Source: Sinomonas sp. P10A9
GTDB taxonomy: Bacteria > Actinomycetota > Actinomycetes > Actinomycetales > Micrococcaceae
Direction: 5' to 3'
DNA length: 64,000 bases
NCBI RefSeq assembly: GCF_041022165.1
Contig: NZ_CP163302.1
Span: 1,240,001 to 1,304,000, forward strand
Shown: positions 56,856-64,000 of the stretch, piece by piece
Layout: the number at the start of each line of letters is the position of its first letter
How positions within the stretch are numbered: position 1 is the first letter of the stretch
Made by a program: the position numbers and the translations under genes
Notes under the pieces: generated by a model
What the model saw: the letters and a program-made list of their open reading frames with translations, nothing else
Told to the model about the DNA's origin: nothing
The model's database searches: none

Positions 56856-58013
56856 ATGCAGTTCTCAACCGTTCTCCGTGCCGCCGCGTACACCGCGGCC
56901 CTCGGATTGGCCCTCACGGGCTGCGCCCAGAGCAGTACGGCCGCCAAGACGAACGCCGGCGATGCTGGCATCAAGACCGTCAAGGTCTTCATCAGCGGTG
57001 ACATGAACATCCAGAGCCTGTGGGAGAAGGACCTTGCCCCGGCGTTCGAGAAGGCGAATCCGGGGTACAGGGTCCAGGTGCAGATCGACCTGCACGGCGA
57101 GCACGATGCGCAGACGCTCGCCAAGCTCACGAGCTCGGTGGAGCAGAAGAAGGACGCGGACTTCGACCTGGTGGACGGCGGATTCGTCGCCAAGGCCTCT
57201 GGGGCCAGCCTCCTGGAGAAGGTGGACACCTCCTCGGTCGGGGCCCTGGCCGACATCCCAGCGGACGTGGTCAAGGCCGGCGGCACCGGCGGGATCCCGT
57301 ACCGCGGGTCCTCGGTCCTGCTCGCGTATGACACGAAGACCGTCGCTGCCCCGCCGAGGACCCTCGACGACCTCCTCGAATGGATCAAGGCCAACCCCGG
57401 CAGGTTCACGTACAACTCCCCGAAGTCCGGCGGGTCGGGCGCGGCGTTCGCCGCGACCGTCCTGGACAAGTACGTCCCGGCGGATGCCCGACAGAAGATG
57501 ACCGTGGGCTACGAGAAGGACCTTGAGTCGACCTGGGACCAGGGCTTCGAGACACTGCGCGGCCTGAACCCGTCCGTGTACCAGAAGGGCGTCTACCCGA
57601 ATGGCAACAAGCAGACCCTCGAGCTGCTGGCCAGCGGCCAGATCTCGATGGCCCCGGTCTGGTCCGACCAGTTCCTCACCGGCTCGGCCAACGGCACGAT
57701 CCCGGCGAGCGTGAAGGCCGCGCAGATCACCGGCCCGTCGTTCACCGGCGGCGCCGCGTACCTCGGTGTCCCGGTCAACGCGCCGAACAAGGATGCTGCG
57801 CTCAGGCTCGCGAACTTCGTCCTGCAGCCCGAGCAGCAGGCGGAGATCGTGAAGGAGATCTCCGGCTACCCGGCCATCTCCATCGACAGGCTCCCGGCGG
57901 ACATCAGGGACAGGTTCGCCAATGCGGACACGAACAATCTCCGCAAGGGGTACTTCGACCAGATGTCCAAGGACATGAACAACCTCTGGGACCAGAAGGT
58001 CCCCGGCCAGTGA
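56856..58013 (+). CDS. ABC transporter substrate-binding lipoprotein (family 1)
   Basis: 385 residues. Lipobox GLALTGCAQ (Cys23). Type-2 periplasmic-binding fold with the usual opening VKVFISGDMNIQSLWEKDLA and PAFEKANPGY, a hinge PYRGSSVLLAYDTK near residue 150, and NLVLQPEQQAEI-like helix near the end. Family members bind sugars, iron, phosphonates or glycerophosphodiesters. Head of a five-gene operon: permease, permease, ATPase, GDPD-IMPase; all neighbours overlap or are spaced by under 10 nt. The last gene favours a phosphodiester or polyol phosphate as the substrate. Confidence 0.85.
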   Translation: MQFSTVLRAAAYTAALGLALTGCAQSSTAAKTNAGDAGIKTVKVFISGDMNIQSLWEKDLAPAFEKANPGYRVQVQIDLHGEHDAQTLAKLTSSVEQKKDADFDLVDGGFVAKASGASLLEKVDTSSVGALADIPADVVKAGGTGGIPYRGSSVLLAYDTKTVAAPPRTLDDLLEWIKANPGRFTYNSPKSGGSGAAFAATVLDKYVPADARQKMTVGYEKDLESTWDQGFETLRGLNPSVYQKGVYPNGNKQTLELLASGQISMAPVWSDQFLTGSANGTIPASVKAAQITGPSFTGGAAYLGVPVNAPNKDAALRLANFVLQPEQQAEIVKEISGYPAISIDRLPADIRDRFANADTNNLRKGYFDQMSKDMNNLWDQKVPGQ

Positions 58014-58978
58014 CCTCCCAGTCCACCGCGGTCCGGCAGCCGGACCGTCCCATCCCGTCTCCCCCCGCGCGCTCGGCCTCGGCCCAGCGCGCGGGGGCGG
58101 GGCGCGCCGCCGGCTTCGCCATGGCGCTGCCGCCCATCGTCCTCATCGCCCTGTTCATCGGCTTCCCGATCGTGCTCGCCTTCGCCTTCAGCCTCGGGTT
58201 CACGGGCGGACTCAACCGCACCATCGCCCTCATCGGCCAGAATGTCCACGAGGCCCAGGGCGGCCCCACGTTCGGCGCCTACGCGGACATGTTCACCAAC
58301 CCGCGGTTCCTCGGGGACCTCGCGGTGACGGTCATCGTGACGGTGGTCAGCACCGCCGTCGTGATCCTCCTGGCTGCCGGCATCGGCCTGTACCTCAAGT
58401 TCGTGGGCGGCGTCATCGGGAAGATCCTCTCGGCCCTGGCGGTCATCCCGCTGTTCATCCCCGTGGTCATCGCCTCGTGGGCCATCCTGGGGTTCTACTC
58501 GGCGGACGGGTTCCTGCGCAGCGTCGCCGCGCAGCTCGGCGTGGACTTCCCCGTCTGGTCCTTCACGATGGTGACCGTCATCATCGGCTCGGTGTGGACG
58601 TCGCTTCCCTTCGCGACCCTCCTCATCACGTCCGGGCTCCAGGCGGTCCCGCAGGCCATGATCGACGCCGCGCGCGACGCCGGCGCCTCCTTCTGGCGCG
58701 TGGTCATCAGCGTTGTGGTGCCGATGGCAGGGGTGCCGATCATCATCGCCACCACGTTCACAGCCATCGGGATCCTGGGCTCCTTCACCGTCCCGTACTT
58801 CACGGGCCCGAACTCGCCGAACATGCTCGGGGTGGACATGTCCAACTACTTCTCGGCCTTCAACCAGCCCCAGCAGGCCGTCGTCATGGCCTTCGTCGTG
58901 TTCGCGATCGCCTCGGGCATCGCCGCAGTCTACGTGTGGGCGAACTTCCGCTCGGCCAGGGAAAGCGGTGCCCTCTGA
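58010..58978 (+). CDS. ABC transporter permease 1
   Basis: 322 residues, GTG start overlapping the previous stop by 4 nt. Six membrane segments after a 36-residue Pro/Ser-rich cytoplasmic N terminus. The EAA loop DAARDAGASFWRVVISVVVP lies near residues 220-240, as expected for MalF/UgpA-type permeases, and GILGSFTVPYFTGP lies in the next periplasmic part. Pairs with permease 2. Confidence 0.9.
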   Translation: MTSQSTAVRQPDRPIPSPPARSASAQRAGAGRAAGFAMALPPIVLIALFIGFPIVLAFAFSLGFTGGLNRTIALIGQNVHEAQGGPTFGAYADMFTNPRFLGDLAVTVIVTVVSTAVVILLAAGIGLYLKFVGGVIGKILSALAVIPLFIPVVIASWAILGFYSADGFLRSVAAQLGVDFPVWSFTMVTVIIGSVWTSLPFATLLITSGLQAVPQAMIDAARDAGASFWRVVISVVVPMAGVPIIIATTFTAIGILGSFTVPYFTGPNSPNMLGVDMSNYFSAFNQPQQAVVMAFVVFAIASGIAAVYVWANFRSARESGAL

Positions 58979-59802
58979 TGCAGAACTCCTCCCCACGCCG
59001 CGCCCTCACCGGCACGCTCGTAGTCCTGTTCGCCCTGGCCATGGCCGTGTTCATCATCGGCCCGCTCCTGTGGCTGGCCGTGCGGGCCTTCGCCACGAAC
59101 TGGACATACCCCAACCTGGTCCCGGACGGGTGGACGTTCAAGTGGTGGGAACTCGTCTTCAGCGACAACGCCCTCGGGGTCGCGGTGCAGAACTCCCTCT
59201 TCTTCGCCCCGATCACCGTCCTGGCCTCAGCGCTCATCTGCCTCCCGGCCGCGTACGCCTTCGCGCGCTTCGAGTTCCCCGGGCGGCGGTTCTTCCTCAT
59301 CGGGCTCTTCGCGGCCAACGCGTTCCCCAAGATGGGCCTCTTCGTCTCCCTCGCCGCGCTGTTCTACACCCTGAACCTGATGAACTCGATCCTGGGCATC
59401 CTGATCGTGCACCTCCTGGGCACCGTCGTCTTCATGACATGGATCCCGTCGGCGGCGTTCGCGGCAGTCCCGAGGAGCCTGGAGGAGGCCGCGCGCGACG
59501 CGGGGGCGTCGAGGCTGCGGGTGTTCTCCAGCGTCACCCTTCCCATGGCGCTCCCGGGCATCCTCGTCGCGGCGATCATGAGCTTCCTGGCCTCGTTCGA
59601 CGAGGCCCAGGGCACGTACCTGGTCGGCGCCCCGGACTACTTCACCATGCCGACCCAGATGTACACCCTCGTGCTCAACTACCCCACCCAGGTCGCGGCG
59701 GTCTTCTCGATCCTGCTCGCCATCCCCTCCGTCGCGCTGCTCCTGGCCGCGCACAAGCACATCGTCGGCGGCCAGCTCGCCGAGGGCTTCCAGATCAAGT
59801 AG
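58978..59802 (+). CDS. ABC transporter permease 2
   Basis: 274 residues from ATG 58978, sharing one base with the stop of permease 1 (TGATG). Six membrane segments; EAA loop EEAARDAGASRLRVFSSVTL near residue 170-190. Second half of the importer core (MalG/UgpE-type). A long out-of-frame extension upstream is a shadow of permease 1. The RNFxxP-like end is replaced by LAEGFQIK. Confidence 0.9.
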   Translation: MQNSSPRRALTGTLVVLFALAMAVFIIGPLLWLAVRAFATNWTYPNLVPDGWTFKWWELVFSDNALGVAVQNSLFFAPITVLASALICLPAAYAFARFEFPGRRFFLIGLFAANAFPKMGLFVSLAALFYTLNLMNSILGILIVHLLGTVVFMTWIPSAAFAAVPRSLEEAARDAGASRLRVFSSVTLPMALPGILVAAIMSFLASFDEAQGTYLVGAPDYFTMPTQMYTLVLNYPTQVAAVFSILLAIPSVALLLAAHKHIVGGQLAEGFQIK

Positions 59803-59810
59803 AGGCACCC

Positions 59811-60968
59811 ATGACCACCAACACGACCCCCACCACCCCCGCCACCCCCACCACACCCGACCCCGACACGCCCAGCACAGCCGAGTCGGGGACGCCCAGC
59901 ACAGCCGGGCCCGGGCGGGGCGGACTCGAGGTCAGGGGCGGGCTCGACATCACCGGCCTGCACAAGGCCCTGGGCGGGCGGACCATCATCGACAGCCTTG
60001 ACATGAGCGTCCAGCCGGGCGAGCTCGTCTCCCTGCTCGGCCCCTCCGGGTGCGGCAAGACCACCACCCTGCGCATGATCGCGGGCTTCCTGGCCCCCGA
60101 TGCGGGATCCATCAAGGTCGGCGGCCGCGAGGTCGTCCACCTCGGCCCCGAGCAGCGCCCCAGCGCCATGGTCTTCCAGAACTACGCCCTCTGGCCCCAC
60201 ATGACCGTCGCGAAGAACGTCGCCTTCCCGCTCAGGCTCCGCAAGCGGCCCAGAGCAGAGATCGCCGAACGCGTCGACGCGGCCCTGGCCCTGGTGAACC
60301 TCCTGCACCACCGGGACTCGCGGCCCGCGCGGATCTCCGGCGGGGAGCAGCAGCGCACCGCCCTGGCCCGCGCGCTCGTCCAGGAGCCCGAGCTCCTCCT
60401 CCTGGACGAGCCGCTGTCCAACCTGGACGCGAAGCTGCGCGTGAAGGTCCGCGAGGACATCCGCGAGATCCAGCAGCGCCTGGGCATCACGACCCTGATC
60501 GTCACCCACGACCAGGAGGAGGCGATGTCGATGTCGGACCGGATCGCGGTCATGAACGCCGGCCGGATCGAGCAGTTCAGCACCCCCGCCCAGCTCTACA
60601 GCACCCCCGCCACCGAGTTCGTCGCGACCTTCATCGGCAGCCTCAACCGCCTCCAGGGCCGCCTCCAGGACGGCCGCATCGTCCCCGGCACCGGCGTGGT
60701 CGGCATCCGCCCCGAAGACGTCCTCTTCACCCCCGACGGCCCCGACGCCGCCAAGCACAGCACCGGCGGCGAGGGGATCCCCGCCACAGTCCACCGCGTC
60801 GTCCCCCGCGGGCACTTCGCCGAGGTCCACCTCACCCGCGACGACGCGAGCCTGCGCAGCTACGTCACAGGCAACCCGCCCCCAGTCGGGACACAGGGCC
60901 ACGCCCGGATCACCAAATGGCTCACCTTCGAAGACGGCAAGCTGGCCACCACGGGGGACGGCGCGTGA
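59811..60968 (+). CDS. ABC transporter ATPase with Pro/Thr-rich N terminus
   Basis: 385 residues from ATG 59811 (AGAGG 5 nt upstream). A 35-residue Thr/Pro-rich N-terminal extension (PTTPATPTTPDPDTPSTAES) precedes the nucleotide-binding domain. Walker A GPSGCGKTTTLRM, Q-loop VFQNYALWPHMTV, signature ISGGEQQRTALARAL, Walker B LLLLDEPLSNLDAKLR, His switch VTHDQEEAM. A C-terminal TOBE/OB region (GVVGIRPEDVLF) as in MalK/UgpC/FbpC proteins. Its stop overlaps the next start (GTGA). The extension is unusual and low complexity. Confidence 0.92.
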   Translation: MTTNTTPTTPATPTTPDPDTPSTAESGTPSTAGPGRGGLEVRGGLDITGLHKALGGRTIIDSLDMSVQPGELVSLLGPSGCGKTTTLRMIAGFLAPDAGSIKVGGREVVHLGPEQRPSAMVFQNYALWPHMTVAKNVAFPLRLRKRPRAEIAERVDAALALVNLLHHRDSRPARISGGEQQRTALARALVQEPELLLLDEPLSNLDAKLRVKVREDIREIQQRLGITTLIVTHDQEEAMSMSDRIAVMNAGRIEQFSTPAQLYSTPATEFVATFIGSLNRLQGRLQDGRIVPGTGVVGIRPEDVLFTPDGPDAAKHSTGGEGIPATVHRVVPRGHFAEVHLTRDDASLRSYVTGNPPPVGTQGHARITKWLTFEDGKLATTGDGA

Positions 60969-62602
60969 ACGACGCAACGTCGCCCACGACGGCCGCCGCG
61001 CCGCTGGTGACCGCGCACCGCGGAGACGTGGAGCAGCACCGCGAGAACACCCTCGCCGCCGTCCGGGCGGCCGTCGAAGCCGGCGCGGACTTCGTCGAGG
61101 TCGACGTCCGGCTCACCCGCGACGGCTACGCAGTGCTCCTCCACGACCCCACCCTCGAGCGGATGTGGGAGGACCCGCGGGACATCGGGGACGTGGACTG
61201 GGCGGACGTCGCGGCCCTCGGCCGGGGCGAAGGCAAGGACCACCGCATCCCGCTCCTCTCCGACGCCCTCGACCTCGTCGCGGGCACCGGCTCGGTGCTG
61301 CTCATCGACATGGACGAGCCCGGCCCCGCCCAGGCGAGCGTCGCCGTCGTCCGCAGTCATGCCCAGGACGCCCGCGCAGCGGGCACCGAACCCGCCCGCG
61401 TCGCCTGGTGCGGGAACCTCGAGGCCATGACGATCGTGCGTGGCCTCGACACGGACGCGAGCGTGTGGCTCCCCTGGAACCGCCGCGACCTGCCGCCGGC
61501 CGAGCTCCTTGCACGGCTGCGCCCGCACGCCGTCAACTCCGACTACGCCGTCCTCAGCCAGACGCTCGTCGACGCCGCCCACACCGCCGGCGCACTCGCG
61601 GCGTGCTGGACCGTGGACACCGAGGACGGCATGCGCTGGGCACTAGCCCTCGGCGCCGACGCCGTCACCACCAACCGCCTCTCCGTCCTCCGGACCGTCA
61701 TCGCCGAAGGCCGCGCCGCCTGGGAAGCCGCGCCTCATCCCAGACACCTGGCCAGCGCTGAGCTCGCGGCGGCAGCCGCCGTGGCCCACGAGCTGGCCCT
61801 CTGGGCCATCGAGCACACCCGCCAAGCCAACCTCGGCGTCATCTCGACCAAGGCCAACCCCGCCGACCACGTCACCGAGGTGGACCTCGCGGTCGAGCAG
61901 CACGTCCGCCAGGTCATCGCCGCCCGTCTCCCCGGCCACCTCGTGGTCGGCGAAGAACTCGGCGGCACCCCGGCGCCGGGTGTCCCATGCTGGTACGTCG
62001 ACCCGGTCGACGGGACCGCGAACCTCGCCAACGGCATGCCCTGGACCGCCTTCTCACTCGCCCTCGCCATCGACCACGAGCCGCTCGTCGCCGTAGTAGC
62101 CGACATATGGCGCGGGAACGTCCTCGCAGCCGTCGCCGGCTACGGCGCCGAAGCCGACGGCGACCGCCTCGACCTCTCCGACGGGGCGGGGATGCACGAC
62201 GTCGCGTTGCCGGGGGACGCTGTGGTGGGCCTCGCTGGCACCGTGGTCGCCACTGAGCTCCTGGGCCACCTGCCATGGCCGGGCTTCGCCGCGTTCCTTG
62301 ACGAAATGTCCCGGCGGTTCTGCACGGTGCGTGTCATGGGCTCCGGGACGCTCTCGCTCGCAGGGGTTGCCGTGGGGCGTGGCGCCGGCGGCGTCGTGGC
62401 GCGGTTCAGCCCGATCGACCATCTGGCCGCGGTCCTCATCGTGCGCGAGGCCGGAGGGGTCGTCCTCGACGAGGATGGCCGCCCGACGGCGTGGCCAGAG
62501 TCCGGAGGCGTCCTCGCGGCGCGGCCCGAGCATGCTGCCGAGCTGCACGAGGCATGGACTGCGGCATTGCGCGCCGATCTCGAGCCCGCACGTGTGGACT
62601 GA
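60965..62602 (+). CDS. Glycerophosphodiester phosphodiesterase / inositol monophosphatase fusion
   Basis: 545 residues from GTG 60965, overlapping the ATPase stop by 4 nt. Residues 1-245 are a GDPD TIM barrel: LVTAHRGDVEQHRENTL (catalytic His, Arg, Asn), DFVEVDVRLTRDGYAVLLHD (Glu, Asp, His), LLIDMDEPG, and WTVDTEDGMRWALALGADAV. Residues about 265-535 are an inositol monophosphatase-like domain: VVGEELGG (metal site 1), DPVDGTANLANGMPW (metal site 2/3), and FSPIDHLAAVLIVREAGGV. GDPD frees an alcohol from a glycerophosphodiester; IMPase would dephosphorylate the released sugar or inositol phosphate. Two activities in one chain suggest stepwise handling of an imported glycerophosphoinositol-like compound. 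Confidence 0.88.
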   Translation: MNDATSPTTAAAPLVTAHRGDVEQHRENTLAAVRAAVEAGADFVEVDVRLTRDGYAVLLHDPTLERMWEDPRDIGDVDWADVAALGRGEGKDHRIPLLSDALDLVAGTGSVLLIDMDEPGPAQASVAVVRSHAQDARAAGTEPARVAWCGNLEAMTIVRGLDTDASVWLPWNRRDLPPAELLARLRPHAVNSDYAVLSQTLVDAAHTAGALAACWTVDTEDGMRWALALGADAVTTNRLSVLRTVIAEGRAAWEAAPHPRHLASAELAAAAAVAHELALWAIEHTRQANLGVISTKANPADHVTEVDLAVEQHVRQVIAARLPGHLVVGEELGGTPAPGVPCWYVDPVDGTANLANGMPWTAFSLALAIDHEPLVAVVADIWRGNVLAAVAGYGAEADGDRLDLSDGAGMHDVALPGDAVVGLAGTVVATELLGHLPWPGFAAFLDEMSRRFCTVRVMGSGTLSLAGVAVGRGAGGVVARFSPIDHLAAVLIVREAGGVVLDEDGRPTAWPESGGVLAARPEHAAELHEAWTAALRADLEPARVD

Positions 62603-62644
62603 CCCACCGCGGGACGGGAGCGTCTCCGCGGAGGTCGCCACCTG

Positions 62645-62681
62645 GACGCGGCGCACGCGCTTCGAACTTGTCCGCCGCGTC
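62645..62681. terminator. Hairpin after the GDPD-IMPase gene
   Basis: Arms GACGCGGCG (62645-62653) and CGCCGCGTC (62673-62681), perfect, with a 19-nt loop. Likely terminator of the ABC operon. Confidence 0.6.
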
Positions 62682-62933
62682 TAGCTGCCGTTCGCGACCC
62701 ACCATCCTCAAGGCATGACCCTCGCGGCCGGCCGGGTGTTCCTCACGACCGTCAAGGTCCTTGATCCCCCGCATCCGCTGGCCGGCGCGGATGGGGACCC
62801 GTCCCTCCGCGTAGCTGGCCACGGTCGCTCTCACCGGAGCCCGCCCCGGGAACGCTTTACGGGGCAATGAGCGGATCCTCCGGACGACTCGAGCGCCCAG
62901 TCGTCGGGACCACCCCGCAGCAGGGTGGGCTCA

Positions 62934-62965
62934 GGGGACCCGTTGCCTGGAAGCAACGGGTCCCC
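62934..62965. terminator. Perfect 13-bp hairpin before the repeat-protein gene
   Basis: Arms GGGGACCCGTTGC (62934-62946) and GCAACGGGTCCCC (62953-62965), loop CTGGAA. It lies downstream of the minus-strand repeat-protein gene and may end it. Confidence 0.75.
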
Positions 62966-63082
62966 GTCACACGCCCGTGACAGCCATTCGTCAGGCCGCA
63001 AGCCGTGTGCCGTTCATGGAGCCCCAGCCCTTCACGTACGGCGCGCGGCGATAGGCCAGCTTCTGGCCGTCAGCGGACGGGT

Positions 63083-64000
63083 CTACGCCGTCGCGGACAC
63101 CCTTGCGCGACGACGGCTCAGGGCCAACCCCGTCCCGAGGCCGGCTCCGAGGCCGAGGCTCAGGGTCAGGGCTGCCAGCAGCAGGGTGAACGTGAGCGTC
63201 ATGGTGCCGCTCGTTTCCTGCGAGAGCGACGCAAGGCAGGCTTCTGGTGCCGCGCCGCCTTGGGTCGGTGCCTGCGCTTGCGACGCAGCGTACGCCTGAG
63301 TCTGCGTAGCCGCTGGCGTCCACGAGGCAGCCAGAGGTCGAGCCACTGCAGACGTGCCTGCGTTGCCGCCGGGGGCGAGTGTCACGTAGACGACGAAGAC
63401 AGCACGAGCGCCGTCAGTGCCGGGCGCGCTGGCTGCACGGGGCATCCCTGAGGTGCTGGGCATGCCCGAGGTGCCGGGTGTACCCGAGGAGCCCGGTGTA
63501 CCCGAGGCGCCACGAGTGCCGGTCGTGCCGCAGTCGCCCGCAACCATCGCGGCTGGTCCGCCGAAGCCCGCGGAAAGCGGCAGCGCGAGGCACACCTTCG
63601 GGTTCGTCGCGACGTCGACGCCGCCAACCAGGCCGGTCCCCGTGCCGGTGCCAGTGCTCGTGGTGAGCGTGGTGGGTGCGGTGAGGGTGACGGCGGGGTC
63701 GGTGGCTGCGCTGAGTGCGCCTGTGGACCCGCCGACCTGGCCGGTCCCTGTGCCGGTGCCAGTGCTCGTGGTGAGCGTGGTGGGTGCGGTGAGGGTGACG
63801 GCGGGGTCGGTGGCTGCGCTGAGTGCGCCTGTGGATCCGCCGACCTGGCCGGTCCCTGTGCCGGTGCCAGTGCTCGTGGTGAGCGTGGTGGGTGCGGTGA
63901 GGGTGACGGCGGGGTCGGTGGCGGCGCTGAGTGCGCCTGTGGATCCGCCGACCTGGCCGGTCCCCGTGCCCGTGCCAGTGCTCGTGGTGAGCGTGGTGGG
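63083..64000 (-). CDS. Repeat-rich surface protein, partial at right edge
   Basis: Open minus-strand frame from 64000 down to the TAG at 63083, giving the last 305 residues; the start is outside. At least three 36-residue repeats (TLTAPTTLTTSTGTGTGTGQ and VGGSTGALSAATDPAV) lead to a unique part (VATNPKVCLALPLSAGFGGP), a Gly/Ser/Thr/Pro collagen-like run (RGASGTPGSSGTPGTSGMPS), then a C-terminal membrane segment (TFTLLLAALTLSLGLGAGLG) and basic tail LSRRRARVSATA. This is surface-anchor architecture, but there is no LPXTG in the visible part. A repetitive adhesin or envelope protein is likely. Confidence 0.7.
   Translation of the reverse strand, partial: PTTLTTSTGTGTGTGQVGGSTGALSAATDPAVTLTAPTTLTTSTGTGTGTGQVGGSTGALSAATDPAVTLTAPTTLTTSTGTGTGTGQVGGSTGALSAATDPAVTLTAPTTLTTSTGTGTGTGLVGGVDVATNPKVCLALPLSAGFGGPAAMVAGDCGTTGTRGASGTPGSSGTPGTSGMPSTSGMPRAASAPGTDGARAVFVVYVTLAPGGNAGTSAVARPLAASWTPAATQTQAYAASQAQAPTQGGAAPEACLASLSQETSGTMTLTFTLLLAALTLSLGLGAGLGTGLALSRRRARVSATA
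63631..64000. repeat. 108-bp tandem repeats, running off the right edge
   Basis: The unit is 108 bp: GTGCTCGTGGTGAGCGTGG begins at 63654, 63762, 63870 and 63978. Copies are nearly identical (single-base differences such as GGACCC/GGATCC), so recent expansion or homogenisation is likely. The unit is an exact multiple of three and codes for 36 residues. Confidence 0.9.

Larger units (their letters stand above)
62603..63082. other. Intergenic region with two hairpins
   Basis: 480 bp without a clear gene. Contains a terminator-like hairpin (62645-62681) and a perfect 13-bp one (62934-62965). A short minus-strand frame ending at 62991 reads DPSADGQKLAYRRAPYVKGW before its stop; it looks like a gene remnant but has no start. 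Confidence 0.5.

Noticed and set aside
62645..62700. tRNA suggested by a TTCGAA loop
   Set aside because: The surrounding arms form a simple two-arm hairpin; no cloverleaf with acceptor, D and anticodon stems can be drawn.
62436..62867. Possible minus-strand gene at the GDPD-IMPase 3' end
   Set aside because: It overlaps a well-supported gene, is Arg/Ala-rich, and has no ribosome binding site.

Overview
The window is about 70% GC with dense GTG/ATG starts, AGGAGG-type ribosome binding sites and tightly packed operons. The genes present (mycothiol-dependent isomerase fold, Rpf with LysM, monomeric isocitrate dehydrogenase, the DUF6350-purN-purH neighbourhood, a DUF6318 lipoprotein next to a PKD protein) point to a high-GC actinobacterium of the Micrococcaceae, in the Arthrobacter/Sinomonas range. 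This is inferred from gene content only.

Left part (1-12.2 kb): a JetA/DUF3375 gene of a Wadjet plasmid-defence system runs off the left edge. It is followed by an alpha/beta hydrolase, a DinB/MPI-fold enzyme, an acyl-CoA ligase, a potassium channel, a membrane protein with Ig-like repeats coupled to a membrane-tethered sigma-like protein, and a complete branched-chain amino-acid-type ABC importer on the minus strand.

12.3-31.8 kb is a one-carbon/aromatic catabolic island. A GntR/FCD regulator, a 6PGDH-like dehydrogenase, three paralogous LigM/DesA-type (GcvT-fold) tetrahydrofolate-dependent O-demethylases, an aldehyde dehydrogenase, a MetF-type reductase and a frameshifted PurU could together capture methyl groups and pass them through folate. 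A 17-bp motif recurs at three places that suit control by the GntR protein. Beyond lie a PadR regulator, a papain-like peptidase paired with a 920-residue polytopic hydrolase, a flavin monooxygenase, glutathione-independent formaldehyde dehydrogenase, and a hydantoin-racemase/NCS1-permease pair with twin operator-like sites.

32.1-48.5 kb is mostly core: Rpf, a SWIM/SNF2 helicase carrying an in-frame REP-like hairpin, secreted proteins, UDP-glucose dehydrogenase with a glycosyltransferase, MFS and OYE proteins, DUF6350, purN, and purH, with an inverted SRPBCC/DoxX pair between purN and purH.

48.5-53.4 kb holds the most interesting locus. Five minus-strand genes each encode a peptide of exactly 63 residues that align without gaps: a conserved leader-like half and a second half with every other residue conserved. 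Among and upstream of them are an M50 metalloprotease with an N-terminal PqqD-like region, a secreted protein with three internal repeats matching the peptide second half, and a BTAD/SARP-type regulator. No standard RiPP-modifying enzyme is visible. I interpret it as an uncharacterised precursor-peptide/processing-protease/secreted-repeat-protein system.

Right part (53.6-64 kb): monomeric isocitrate dehydrogenase, DoxX, then a five-gene ABC-importer operon ending in a glycerophosphodiesterase-inositol monophosphatase fusion, preceded by a DtxR-box-like palindrome. A surface protein with 108-bp tandem repeats runs off the right edge. No tRNA, rRNA, CRISPR array, insertion sequence or replication origin was recognised.
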